Shown one piece after another: positions 20,294 through 31,267 of a stretch of DNA of 64,000 nt. The stretch spans positions 19,386,800 to 19,450,799 of the forward strand of contig NC_079518.1 in the NCBI RefSeq assembly GCF_000801105.2, written 5' to 3'. A model generated the notes under the pieces. It was not told the DNA's origin and made no database searches. It saw only the letters and a list, made by a program, of their open reading frames with translations. The stretch is from Raphanus sativus. Its lineage: Eukaryota > Streptophyta > Magnoliopsida > Brassicales > Brassicaceae. Each line of letters begins with the position of its first letter. Positions within the stretch are counted from its first letter, which is position 1. The position numbers were made by a program, and so were the translations under genes.

Positions 20294-23200
20294 ATGACCA
20301 GTAGACATATTCGGAGCACCACACAAGGACCATTGCATCAGCTTACCAACGAAGAACTAGCGAGATTGGATGACAGAACCGTCAACAGCCGAGATCTACG
20401 AACACCAACATGGGTGATCACCAGGATGGTCTCACTGCTGCGTTTGCACTCATGCAACAGCAGATGCAGCAGATGCAGCAAACGATCCAAGCGCAGCAAG
20501 CCGCTGCCGAGCAAGCTGCTCTGAATGCTGCAAACCAGCAGAACCAACAGGAGGAAGTTGTCCAGATCGGCCAGAGAAACTTATTGTGCAATCTGCCTGC
20601 TACGCGATCTGCCATCAACCCTCCACCGTGCACTAGGCATGACTTTGAGATCAAGCCAGCCTTGATAAGTCTAGTGCAAAGGAAGATCTTCAATGGACTT
20701 CCTGCTGAGATACTGATGGACCACATCGAGCACTTTGAAAAGATGTGTGGTTTCACTAAAGCGAATGGAGTACCACCCGATTACATCAAATGTACTCTGT
20801 TCCCTTTCTCTCTTGATGGGAAAGCTGCTCGCTGGCTAGATTCCCTACCCACGGGATCACTCACCACTTGGGAACAAGTCCGAGAGGCCTTCTTAAGCCA
20901 CTGCAACACGAAATCGAAGACGGCAGCTCTGAGACAGAAGATCGTGACCTGCAAACAGTTGGTGGACGAGCCATTCTGCGATGCATGGGAGCGATTCAAC
21001 GTCTACCGCAGAGAGTGCCCGCATCACGGTTTTGAGGAAGACTATCTGCTGGGAGTGTTCTACGATGGAGTAGGCTGGGAGTACAAGAACGCTTTGAACT
21101 CAGCCAGTAAGGGAGATTTCATGACCCAGTCCACTTAAGGTGCCTTCGAGTTGATTGAGAACATGGCCTCAAGTTCAGCTGATAATAACCGCGAGACTGA
21201 TCGCACTCAGAAGGTGAAAAGCATCGATAACATCAAGATCGATGAGCTCTCTGCCAAGGTCAATCAGCTGATTAAGAGCAATCAGAACCAGGTATTCATC
21301 ATGGAAGAATCCTCTCAGGATAAAGCTACCGCGAAAGGCACATCAGAGGCAGATCAGTCGGCTGAGGATCAGCATGAAGTGAGCTATGTGAATGGGCAAG
21401 GATGTCAGTTCAAGAACTATCACCCGAACCCTAACGTGAGGAACAAACTCCACCTGTTCAATGCCCCTAAACCAGACGATAAAGCTCAAGGAATTCAGGG
21501 TCAGAACAGTGGATACCAAAGGCCTTATGGCAATCAGGGAAGAACCTTTGTCCTCAACCCAGCTCAGAATGCCCAATTCCACAGCCAGAAACAGCCGGTT
21601 AATCAGCAGGATGCACAACCGGCTCAGACTGCTCTGCATGATGACATGAAGAGCCTCGCCAATATGATGAGCCAACTGCTCCAAGGACAGCAGATCCAAG
21701 GGAAAGCACTGAACCAGGTCACAAACAACATCAACACCAGGATGAATCATATGTTCAATGACCTGAGTGTGAAGTATGACAATGTCTCAAACCATATGAG
21801 ACAGATGGATATTCAGATTGCTCAGACCGCTGAGAGTGTGAAGAGACAGCAAGGAACTCTCCCTGGAAAAACAGACAAGAACCCCAAGGAGTGCAATGCA
21901 GTAGATCTAAGGAGTGGAAAGCAACTGCCTGATCTAGACCCCAGGAGATTCACATCGGCTGAGAAAGGAAAGCAGAAGGAGTCGGATCAGCCACCTAAAG
22001 CTGTACCCACATATGAGGAAGGGGCAAAACAACCTACTGAGACTGTTCCGACTGAAGCAGAGCGACCCGCTGGGGTTGCTCCACCGACTGCAGCACCTTC
22101 TCCTGCTCGTCAGTATGTACCAAAAGTACCTTACCCTGTTCCAGCTAAGGCTACACGCAAGGATAAGGAAGAGATGAAGTGCAGGAAGATGCTGGAAGAC
22201 CTAACTGTCAAGCTCCCTCTAATGAGTGTGATCCAGATGATACCATCCATGCGTAGCTTCGTTAAGGGACTGATCTCTGGGAATTTATCTGATGACAGCG
22301 AGTTCATGATTGTCTCTAAGGAGTGCAGTGCGGTGCTCCAGAACAGAAGGATCAAGAAGTTGGGTGATCCGGGAAAATTTGTCCTCTCAGTTCAGATTGG
22401 GAGAACAGTTTTCTCATGCTCATTGGTCGATCTAGGGTCAAGCATAAACCTCATGCCATATACAGTGGCTAAGCGCCTTGGATACACAGACTTCAAGCCT
22501 ACCAGGATGTCACTAGTGTTTGCTGATCGATCTGTGAAGTCTCCAGTTGGAATCCTCGAAGATCTTCAAGTTCTGGTTGGGAACACACTTGTTCCTGCCG
22601 ATTTCGTTGTTCTGGAAGTCGAGGAAGATTCCAATGATCCCCTGATCCTAGGCAGACCATTCATCTGCACTGTTGGAGCTATCATTGATGTCCGACAGGG
22701 GAAGATTGATCTCCACCTTGGAGATATTGTGATGAAGTTTGAGATGGATCAGATGCTCAAGAAACCGATGCTCGATGGACAAACCTTCACTCTCCAAAAA
22801 GATGGTGATCCACTAGAGCCGCATGAGGGAATGATCGAGGAGATTCTCACTGAGGATCCACTTGAACTCGCCTTAGTCAGAGCTGAAGCCGAGCAGAGCT
22901 TAGAGAGTGTTGATGCTGATGCCTATGCCAAATTCCTGGATTCAGCCAGGAGTATTGAAAGGATGGTGGCGAATCTAAGTCTGGGGGAGAACAGTGAGTC
23001 CAGCATATCGGCTGGAACAACCGCGCCTCAGAAGCCGTCTGTTTCGGCAGCTCAGACCGATGACTCATGGAGCAAGCTGAAAGCTCCAAAGGTAGAGCTC
23101 AAATCCATTCCCAAGGGACTCAGGTATGCATTTCTTGGACCCAACTCCACATATCCTGTCATTTTGAATGCTGACCGGAACAATGCAGAGACTGCTCTGC

Positions 23201-23307
23201 TTTTGTGTGAACTTAGGAAATATCGTAAGGCATTGGGTTATTCTCTAGTTGACATACCTGGCATTTCACCTGATCTGTGCATGCATAGAATACACCTAGA
23301 AGATTAA
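20294..23307 (+). pseudogene. gag-protease of Athila element C
   Basis: Translation probably began at ATG 20294 (MTSRHIRSTTQGPLHQLTNE). One frameshift near 20400 joins it to the main frame at 20410 (MGDHQDGLTAAF). A Gln-rich coiled segment is followed by the retrotransposon gag domain (ILMDHIEHFEKMC ... SLDGKAARWLDSLPTGSLTTW ... FNVYRRECPHHGF). A TAA at 21136-21138 interrupts the same frame, which then runs to 23307. The protease lies at about 22360-22790: DPGKFVLSVQIG, active site VDLGSSINLMPY (Athila enzymes use DLG rather than DTG) and DPLILGRPFICTVGAIID. The frame stops at TAA 23305-23307 and resumes in RT. Confidence 0.88.
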
Positions 23308-24058
23308 TCGCTTACTTCTGTAGAAAATCAGAGGAGGTTAAACCCGAATCTAAAAGATGTTGTAAAGAAAGAGATAATGAAACTTCTAGAAGCAGGTGTG
23401 ATCTATGCGATCTCTGATAGTAAGTGGGTTAGTCATGTGCATGTAGTACCTAAGAAAGGTGGGATCACTGTGATAACCAATGAAAAGAATGAATTGATCC
23501 CCACTAGAACAGTTACTGGTCATCGCATGTGCATTGATTTTCGTAAGTTGAATGCTGCGACTCGTAAGGATCACTTCCCTCTCCCTTTTATTGATCAAAT
23601 GCTTGAGAGATTGGCTAACCACCCTTACTATTGCTTTTTAGATGGTTATTCAGATTTCTTTCAGATTCCCATCCACCCAGACGATCAGGATAAGACGACG
23701 TTCACATGTCCTTATGGAACATATGCATACAGGAGGATGCCCTTCGGCTTGTGCAATGCTCCAGCGACCTTCCAACGCTGCATGATGTCGATTTTTACTG
23801 ATCTGATTGAAGACATAATGGAGGTTTTCATGGACGATTTCAGCGTCTATGGAAGCTCCTTTCATGTCTGTTTGTCAAACTTGTGCAGGGTGCTGAAGCG
23901 ATGCGAGGAGAAGCATCTGGTGCTGAACTTGGAGAAATGCCACTTCATGGTCAGAGATGGGATTGTTCTGGGACACAAGATATAAGAGAAAGGCATTGAG
24001 GTGGACAAGGCAAAGATCGAGGTCATGATGAGTCTGCAACCACCAACTTCAGTGAAGG
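23308..24058 (+). pseudogene. Partial reverse transcriptase of element C
   Basis: It continues in the same frame as gag-protease after a TAA. Motifs are VHVVPKKGGITVI, TGHRMCIDFRKLNAATRKDHFPLP, YAYRRMPFGLCNAPATFQR and the catalytic box EVFMDDFSVYGSS. A second TAA lies at 23983-23985, after which GIEVDKAKIEVM still reads. Homology ends at about 24058, well short of the thumb and RNase H, so the enzyme is truncated by deletion as well as stopped. Confidence 0.88.
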
Positions 24059-24074
24059 GAATAAGTCCCGAGAC

Positions 24075-25033
24075 TGTTCTCTCTCAAGCGGAACAAGCAG
24101 ACGGAGTGATCCGGAGATTGTTCCCGACGAATATGGAAACTCTTTATTTCGGGAATTAAAGCGCTGTTGCCCTAATCTCTTTTCTTCTGATTGGCGTCTC
24201 CATATAAAACGCCATCTATCTTTTTACTATTTTTCTTACGCTAGTTTTACAAGAGAACACTGAGTATTTGCGATCTGCAACTTGTAAGGGAGAAGAATCC
24301 ATCCTCTCATAGAGAAGATCATCTGAACCCTATTGTTTCATACTCTGTTCTTATGCAATTTTATTCAGGATTTATGTCTCTGTTTATCTGCATCATGATC
24401 AAGTAGTAGCCTTGCTCGCCTAGGGTTTTTAGGGTGTTGAGACATGAGCTAAGCATAGATAAGCGATTCATAACTGTTCTTCATTCATACTGTTCTTACT
24501 GCTCTCATTAACCTGATCACTTGATGTTAGATCACTAGTTCATCGCCTAGTTAACCGCTTAGGAGATAACTTGACATGTATTGAATGAGCTTAGTATCCC
24601 TAATCAGCGAAAGTAGATATTAGGGTGGTAAGTGAACTGATCGGACATGTTCTGTAAAGCTTGCAATCGATCCTCATCCCAACGACAGTTAGGAGGTGAG
24701 ATCGATCTGCAAAGCGATCACTGCCACGATAGTGGAGTGTTCCAGCTGAGTGATCCGAGTTCTAGAAAGCACTTCATCGCGCTTGAATAATTGTTTGGCT
24801 CCAATTCAACACCCAATGAAATACCCTAGGCTAGCTCTTGTTTAATTGAATCAGTCTCGTGTTTATTTTGCTTGTTAACTATCGTCTCTTTCAAACAAAA
24901 CCTTATCTTCATCTTAGCTTGATTTCGAAACTCATAGAAATAGAGTGTAGACTGGTCCTCTGGATTTGAATCTCAAGTACTACAATTGCAACTGTTAACT
25001 TGGCAGTAGCAAGGATTCATTTTTAGTGTATCA
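24075..25033 (+). repeat. 3' LTR of element C
   Basis: The shared part with the 5' LTR starts at 24092; the TG end may be TGTTCTCTC at 24075. The right end GTGTATCA at 25033 is followed by non-homologous DNA. It carries the same TATA region as the 5' copy. Confidence 0.88.
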
Positions 25034-25349
25034 GTAAGTTACTATTAACCATTTTCCATATTTTTAGAAGTTAGGAATGGAAGTGATTATTGGTAGTTAG
25101 CATTGTAACCAGAGTTCGATTGATTTGGTGTTGTTATTTGAAATAGGCAAATATATGTGATTACCGTATTTTAGAACTTCTCGAAAAGGTTGGCGGGAGA
25201 GAGAGACGCTAATAATAGGTGCCACATGGGAGTCCCAATCTCTTGTAACAGTAAGACGGCAAGCTGATGCAATTTTCGTTGGTATATAAACAAACAAATA
25301 TGGGAGATTCTTCTTATTTGGGTAAATGTAGAATGTACATCAGATTTCT
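25034..25349. other. Unassigned DNA between elements C and D
   Basis: About 316 bp without clear homology to the elements here. It contains GGTATATAAACAAAC (about 25283), a TATA-like word, but no convincing ORF. It could be residual host DNA or part of an unrecognised element. Confidence 0.5.
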
Positions 25350-26703
25350 TGATCGACCATAGATTTTACCCATTTTTAACCATGGTATATATGTGTTTTT
25401 ATATATATTTACTACAATATAGAGTCTATTTAGAATATTTACAGGTTCATGTATGAATTGGAGTAAAGTGGTGATTTTGGTATCTTTTGGAGCCTTTTAA
25501 GTGGAGAGCTGCGCATACGCGTAAAATGTTTAGATATGGATGAAACCCTTCCCAAAGTGCGATTGAGCTGATCTGTTGACCCAAGATAGATTTTTGAGTT
25601 ATCTTTCCAATGCCACCGGTCGGAGGTCAATCCAACGGTTAGATCGGAAGTTATGTCCGTTTAACTAAACAGTGGTCAGTCTGCCTCGTGAGAGAAAGCT
25701 GCCGAGCAGATAAGTGTATGTCGATCGAGGAGGGACACTTCACATCGATCAATATGAATGCCAGAACGTGGGCAGACCGTATTTCATGACTAACTGATTA
25801 TGTTCTTTCTAAGCCATTGTTGACGGCAACAAGCTATCTACGCTTTCATTATATTGTTCTAAGTTATGAGAGAAGGGAGGAACTCCTATCAGAGTCCTCC
25901 TCGAACTCCATTGGTTTGGTTTTTATATCTATTGCAATTTCGTATCTATTCATCTATGATTTCTGTGACAAACTTCATTTCTTAATAGATTCACATGTTA
26001 GGTTTAGGGTTCAGATAGGTTATGTGGGATTAGCCCCAACTATAGATTGCTGAGTTGTGATATTCATTGTTAGGATGTTCTTAATGCTTGTTTCTAGAGT
26101 CATGAACTAGAACCATGAACTGGAATTGCTTAATTCATTAATCACCATCATGATATCATCATGTACAAGCTAACATTCTCTGGGAACACGCGAGAGCCGG
26201 TCTAAGATCTTAGTGAGCATTCATATCAAATAGATTAGAGCCACATCGATCGATACTCCTATAGAGTAATCGATCGACGTAGCTAAAGATATATCGGTCG
26301 ATATTCTTATCTAATCATCGATTGATACTGTCGGCTTCTAATCAAGTGATGAATCTAAACATTGCGAGAGCTAATAGATTTATTTAAGTGTTGAGCTATT
26401 TAATATCATGCATACAACTTGTTAGGAACCTGTAGCATTATTATCCTGATTACCTGAATATAAACCCTAGATCTAGCAACCATCCTTCCATCAAACAATT
26501 CATTGCTAAGTTGAACAATTATCTTGTTCAATTTGTTTACTGCTTTATTTACTACAATATAAACTATTAGCCTAGCTTAATCATATAACTATTAGATCTA
26601 TTAGGTTCCCAAGCTCCCCGTGAATTTGATCCCAAAGTAATACAACTAGAACTCTTATTTGAGAGAGTATAAATCACTTCTTAGGGGCATTTGAGTGATA
26701 TCA
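25350..26703 (+). repeat. 5' LTR of relic D
   Basis: About 1.35 kb, ending GAGTGATATCA. It contains ATCGATCGATA and ATCGATCGACG words (26247-26282) in non-coding sequence. Confidence 0.75.
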
Positions 26704-26707
26704 AATT

Positions 26708-26725
26708 TGGTGCCGTTGCCGAGGA
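26708..26725 (+). other. Primer binding site of relic D
   Basis: TGGTGCCGTTGCCGAGGA is the tRNA-Asp complement TGGCGCCGTTGCCGGGGA with two transitions, 4 nt after the LTR. Confidence 0.8.
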
Positions 26726-26843
26726 GCTTTGATCGCCATTAGATCTTGTTTAGTTAGATTTAGTCTAGGTTTTGTTACTGTTCGAAAAAAACTCATACAT
26801 TTTTTTCTTCTTTTTCAGGTAGTACATCTCAGTACCAGGAAAC

Positions 26844-27848
26844 AATGGAGAGATGATTTCTAGGTCCTTCAAGGAAGGAGCCTGCTGGTTTATGCACGAT
26901 CCGTAAGTCTACGAGGGATGTATCGATCAACACCATCCAAGCAGCAACGATTGACAGCATACATCATACAACGATCGATAGGCACACCATCAATCGAACG
27001 ATAAGCAACAAGCAGCAGTGATCGATAGAGCCAACCAACCGACAAGCAACACTTTTCACTCGAACACTGTCCATCCGGCTACTGTTCATTGCGCTACTAT
27101 TCACTCCAGTACTGTTCATCGCGTTACTGGTCATCTGAGTACTGTTTATCGAGGTATTGTTCACCCTATGTCAAATCGACACTGTTCATCTCCTGTCAAT
27201 CGACACTGTTCATCCCCTGTCGATTGACACAGTTCATCACATTTCGACTGATACTGTTCACCGAAACACTGTTCACTGCGCCAATGTGTATAGAAACACT
27301 GTTCATCGCAGCGCTGTTCATCCGACGACCGAAAAAACTTGTGTGAAGGCAGAGAAGATCGACGAGATTATACTTAAGATCGATAAGAAGAGTATCTGGC
27401 GAAACAAAGAAGGTCTCCCTCACAACATCAAAAGACAATTGATTAATGCTGAAGGAGTAATAATTCCTGATGTGATTGCTTTTCCTGAGATGGATACCTT
27501 TGATCAAAGTAGCCAATGGTATGATTGGGGAAGCGAGGTACCTCTGAAGTCATCCTTATGAGGATCCCAGAGATCTTATCAAGAGACTTGAGGAGGTAGC
27601 CTCATCAACCAAACATAAGGTAATATCTGCAGACCACATTATCTGTAAAATCTTCCCATATTCACTATCCGGAGATGCGTTTAGCTGGTTCAGTCAGCTG
27701 CAGACAAGTTTTCTTACCTGCAGGGAGGACATCAAAGGTGCCTTTCCTAGGTAATTTTTTCAGCGAAACTGTAGCAGCTCGACATAAAAGGTTTGACTAC
27801 ATAATAGACAAGATGATTGATGATCGGGAGAAAGGAAACTGTAGCAGC
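26844..27848 (+). pseudogene. gag remnant of relic D
   Basis: Starts near ATGGAGAGA (26844) with FLGPSRKEPAG and a SID-like stretch (VSINTIQAATIDS). A VH-repeat follows (27058-27330), then EKIDEIILKIDKKSIWRNKEG, and the gag domain (HIICKIFPYSLSGDAFSWF at about 27630; FFSETVAARHKRFDYIIDKM). Stops and frameshifts occur throughout. It ends at the 3' LTR fragment, so the rest of gag and all of pol are missing. Confidence 0.75.
27058..27330 (+). repeat. Minisatellite of ACTGTTCATC-type units in gag of D
   Basis: About fifteen copies of 15-bp units reading TVHxx in one frame (TVHPA, TVHCA, TIHSS, TVHRV), passing into 24-bp units reading SIDTVHxx. The second form contains the SID codons seen in elements E and F. 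Confidence 0.85.
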
Positions 27849-28032
27849 TTGTTTACTGCTTTCTAGTTTATTATATTTATTTACTACTTTATAAATTATT
27901 AGCCTAGTTTAATCATATAACTATTAGATCTATTAGGTTCCCTAGCTCCTTGTGGATTCGATCCCTAAGTACTACGATTGGACCTCTTTTGATGAGAGTA
28001 ATTCACTCCTTAGGGTAATTTGAGTGATATCA

Positions 28033-29240
28033 ACTATGGAGGAGGTTACGCCCAGCCTGGGGCTCAGGTAAAATGGGAAGAAGATGTTGCCAGTCGCTCC
28101 AAGGCGGATAAGAAGACCTCGAAACCCGGAAAGACCGACCGAGACAAAGGAACCTCTCAGAGATCAACTAAAGATTCTGGAAGCCGGAGCCAAAGCAGAT
28201 ATCAGAATAGACCATCCGACATAACAAACCTTGGATCCACGATATAGGAGCAATCCCCTCAACTCTTACCCAGATGGTCAAGTTCCCCACTCCCTGGGGC
28301 ATAAGGTTAATCAAAGGAGACCAGGAGAACGCCCGCTCTTGCTACCAGACTACCTTAAAGGGAAGGACCGAAGCCTTCTAGGAATTACAGAAGGATCCCC
28401 TAGCCCGAAGTACTGGAGGATCAGGAAACAGGAAGGTGTCCGGCGCCTCACCAGCAAACAGCTACCGGGCTATATGCCTCGAGGTCAATAAGCAGGGGAG
28501 GAACTCTCCCATAAGATCTCGACGACCAAGGACGCTCAGAGCAACACAAAGCAAGACAAATTCACAAGCAGAGTGCGTAAAATTTTCGGTCATGACCTGA
28601 AGAGGAGAGCCAGTCCAAGATATCCCTCTCTAAGAGATCCCAGAGGCACGATGCGACAACAAGTCGCAAGGGCCCTCAGGAGAAACCAAATCATGGGAGC
28701 ACAAGAAGACCCCATATCACACCAGGGCTGGAATCATGTTCCCTTGTTGAGGATCATCATTTTCTAAGAAAAGTCAAAGCCGAGATACCCAATAAAGCCA
28801 ACACTCCCAAGAGGACTTATGGGGCAAGGACAACTATCCGTTGTAGAGCTCAACTAGAGACCGACTTCAGGATACGCCAACCCACCGGAACGGACTCCAA
28901 CAAAGTACACGGAGGCTGGGGCACCGAATCTGCTGTCGCCACGCCCAAAGTCCACTAGCCAAAGACGACAGGAGGACCTCCCCAGGCCTCCAATGACCAG
29001 GTTACAACAGCAGCAGACTCATACCCAAAGGCAACCGACACCGAAACAACCGAGGTAAAAACAATACTAAACCGCTGGAACCCATTGTAGCTCAAAGCAC
29101 ATCACATCTAATACGGTCTCCGGACTGTGATTAATACTACTTATATTTAAGCATAATTGTTTTTTTACCCCTATGTATGCTAAATGTCCACAGACAAAGC
29201 TAATTTAATAAAATAGTTCCGACTATAATAGATAGCAATA
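28033..29240 (+). pseudogene. Tat-lineage relic J1: gag C-terminus and protease end
   Basis: After the LTR end, a Lys/Ser-rich stretch (DVASRSKADKKTSKPGK) resembles a gag C-terminus. At about 28247-28370 a frame reads [17 protein letters not shown] then [11 protein letters not shown], the block just after the protease in many Ty3/Gypsy polyproteins and equivalent to KFPTPEGITTVHG in element A. The protease core itself is deleted. 28500-29100 is Gln/Pro/Thr-rich with many stops and no domain I can name. 29100-29240 is AT-rich and non-coding. The copy is heavily internally deleted. Confidence 0.5.
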
Positions 29241-30231
29241 AACCATCATACTGAAAAGGGCATATAGGGCTGGATCAGATCCCTCGGACCGCTGATCCCG
29301 GCTCAGCCTCACTAATACATGGCACGCCCACACGAAAACAATAACATATATGAGACTTTAAGGCATGAATGGGTCTGATCAACACTGAGGTATGCTTGTC
29401 AAAATTATCTATAACCCCGGTATAGGCCTAAAGCCATAGAAATATCGGGGGCCCATAAGAAAGAGTACTGTGACACCTCCGGGTTAATTCAGGGAATTTG
29501 CATATTGCCAAAGTACTGCTTCGCGCAGGGAGCAATACATAAACCCCTGCTTCTCTAGACGTGGAAAGCGGTAGAACAAGTCTGGAACACTGGGTCCACG
29601 GATCCATAACCAGCACCCCCAAGTCTAATAAAGGCTTCTGGCAGAACCAGAATGCAGCATGGAACTCGATAGTGACAAGCTTCCCAGCAGTAGAATGCGA
29701 GGTCCCAACAGGTACCGGTAGTAGTCATGCCTAGATGGACGGAATACGGTCCCTGCCAAACAAAACACTCCAGATTCCTATGAACTACAAGTTCTTAGGA
29801 ATTCTGGGCTCCAAAGTGAGAACCCCAGGGTTGTCACAAATAAAAGACTTCCGAGTCCTGATAACTTCCGAGTTCCTAAACAAACTTTCAAATTCTTAAA
29901 ACTTACTTCTAAAGTCCCAATAAACTCTTGAGTGCTCAAGTCCCAAATTATAAAATATATCTCTCAAGGATTCTATATGAGCTCTTAAGTTCTAGATCAG
30001 ATTTCCAAGTACCCAACAGACTTCCGAGTCCTCAACAAATCCACGGATTCTTCAAGCCTTCGGGCCCTTAAAAATTGAACCGCCAGGTTCCCAGGCATTT
30101 GACCTTCAAACTCCTATAAATTTTCCGAATCCCAGACAGTATCCTAACATACAGACGAACTCCGAGCTCCCTAAAGACATGCCCTAGGATTGCACAATCC
30201 TTGAACTATCTTATAATCTACGAGGTCCCCT
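29240..30231 (+). repeat. Mini-hairpin array, 3' spacer of Tat relic J1
   Basis: A non-coding stretch of short inverted repeats with small loops: GACT-TCCG-AGTC (about 29846 and 30019), AACT-TCCG-AGTT (29863), AATC-CACG-GATT, GAACC-GCCA-GGTTC (30078), CTTGAG-TG-CTCAAG (29927-29940), AGGATTG-CA-CAATCCT (30186-30201), and a longer one with arms at 29774-29785 and 29791-29802. Its first part (29440-29740) resembles J2 at 58740-59030 (shared AGACGTGGAAAG and GAATGCAGCAT). Confidence 0.75.
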
Positions 30232-31267
30232 GATATACCATGGATTTTACCCACTTTTACCCATGGTATAAAGATGTTTTTACTATATAAATATATGTTT
30301 TAGAGTCTATTGGGTATGTTTTCAGGCTCAGGAGCATTTTGGAGTAAAGTGATGTTTTAGGTGCCCTTTTGGAGCCTAAAGGAGAGTTCACCCGAGATGA
30401 CTATCAAGATCAGACAAGAAGTCGATATTCAGAGATCGAAATCGATCGATGCACACTCTGTGCTATCGATCGACGATGTATCCAAAGAAGATAACGTATC
30501 GAGACAACCAATCGATCGATGTACGCCTTGTACCGACTAGTTGGACTCAACCGACTTTAAGCCCAAGACATCCCCAAATTACAAGATTACCCCTGACAAG
30601 TTTTTAACCTAATGAACTCATATTTATAGTTATGCCTATGTGTTTTGGCAAAGTACTAGTCTTTCACCTTACAACAAGCTTTTAACAATCTTTTCACCAC
30701 TTCAAAGTTATTATTGCATTGTTCTTAATTCAAAGTTATTTTCTACTATTATTTTGCAAAAGGTTATAGAATTCTAGATCTAGAAGAAATATACAAAGAG
30801 ATTTGTTATCCCGAGGAACTTAAGTGTTCGGTCTTCTAATCTATATGAATCTCTATTATTACCTTGTTGCCATGAACTGCTTAGCCATGTCTGAGTAGAT
30901 TATATTGTTAGATTTAGGGTTCAAATATTTATGAAGGATTAGCCCAAATTACGGATTGTAGAGTTGTGATATTCATTATCATGATGAACCCTAATGCGTA
31001 TTCTAGAGTAGCTAACTAGAATATGAACTTGGAATGCATTAACTCGTTAATCATTATCCTGACATCATCTTGCATAATCTAAGATCCTCTTGGGATGCGG
31101 GAGAGCCGGTCTATGATCTTGGTGAGAATCCACATCAACTATATCTGAGCTATATCGATCGATACCACTTTCAAAACATTGATCAACTAAGAGTTGAAGC
31201 TCTTTAATATTATGCATGCAACTTTTTAGTCATCTATAGCATTATAGTCCTGATTATCTGAATAGTC
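30232..31267 (+). repeat. Athila-related LTR, 3'-truncated
   Basis: Starts TGATATACCATGGATTTTACCC like the LTRs of E and F, with no polypurine tract before it. It follows the same course as LTR D down to CCTGATTATCTGAAT and then stops at a junction with inverted copy G. It contains several TCGATCGA words (30441-30513, 31157) in non-coding DNA. Confidence 0.8.

Larger units (their letters stand above)
19234..25033 (+). mobile_element. Athila-lineage deletion derivative C
   Basis: Two LTRs (19234-20176 and about 24075-25033) flank a short internal region with a tRNA-Asp type primer site, gag, protease and part of RT. RNase H, integrase, ORF1 and the polypurine tract are absent: RT breaks off at about 24058 directly before LTR-like sequence. 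By eye the LTRs differ at about 28-30 of 943 sites (near 3%), implying an insertion of order one to two million years at usual plant rates. The 5' LTR lacks about 17 bp at its outer end where it meets element B. Confidence 0.88.
25350..28032 (+). mobile_element. Athila-related relic D
   Basis: A degraded 5' LTR (25350-26703), primer site, gag remnant with a VH-repeat minisatellite, and the last 184 bp of a 3' LTR (27849-28032). The LTR start TGATCGACCATAG is a decayed form of the TGATATACCATG start of elements E and F, and the end GAGTGATATCA is identical to that of E. The 3' LTR fragment is joined to gag at TTGTTTACTGCTTT, a word also present in the 5' LTR. The internal region past gag is deleted. 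Confidence 0.78.
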
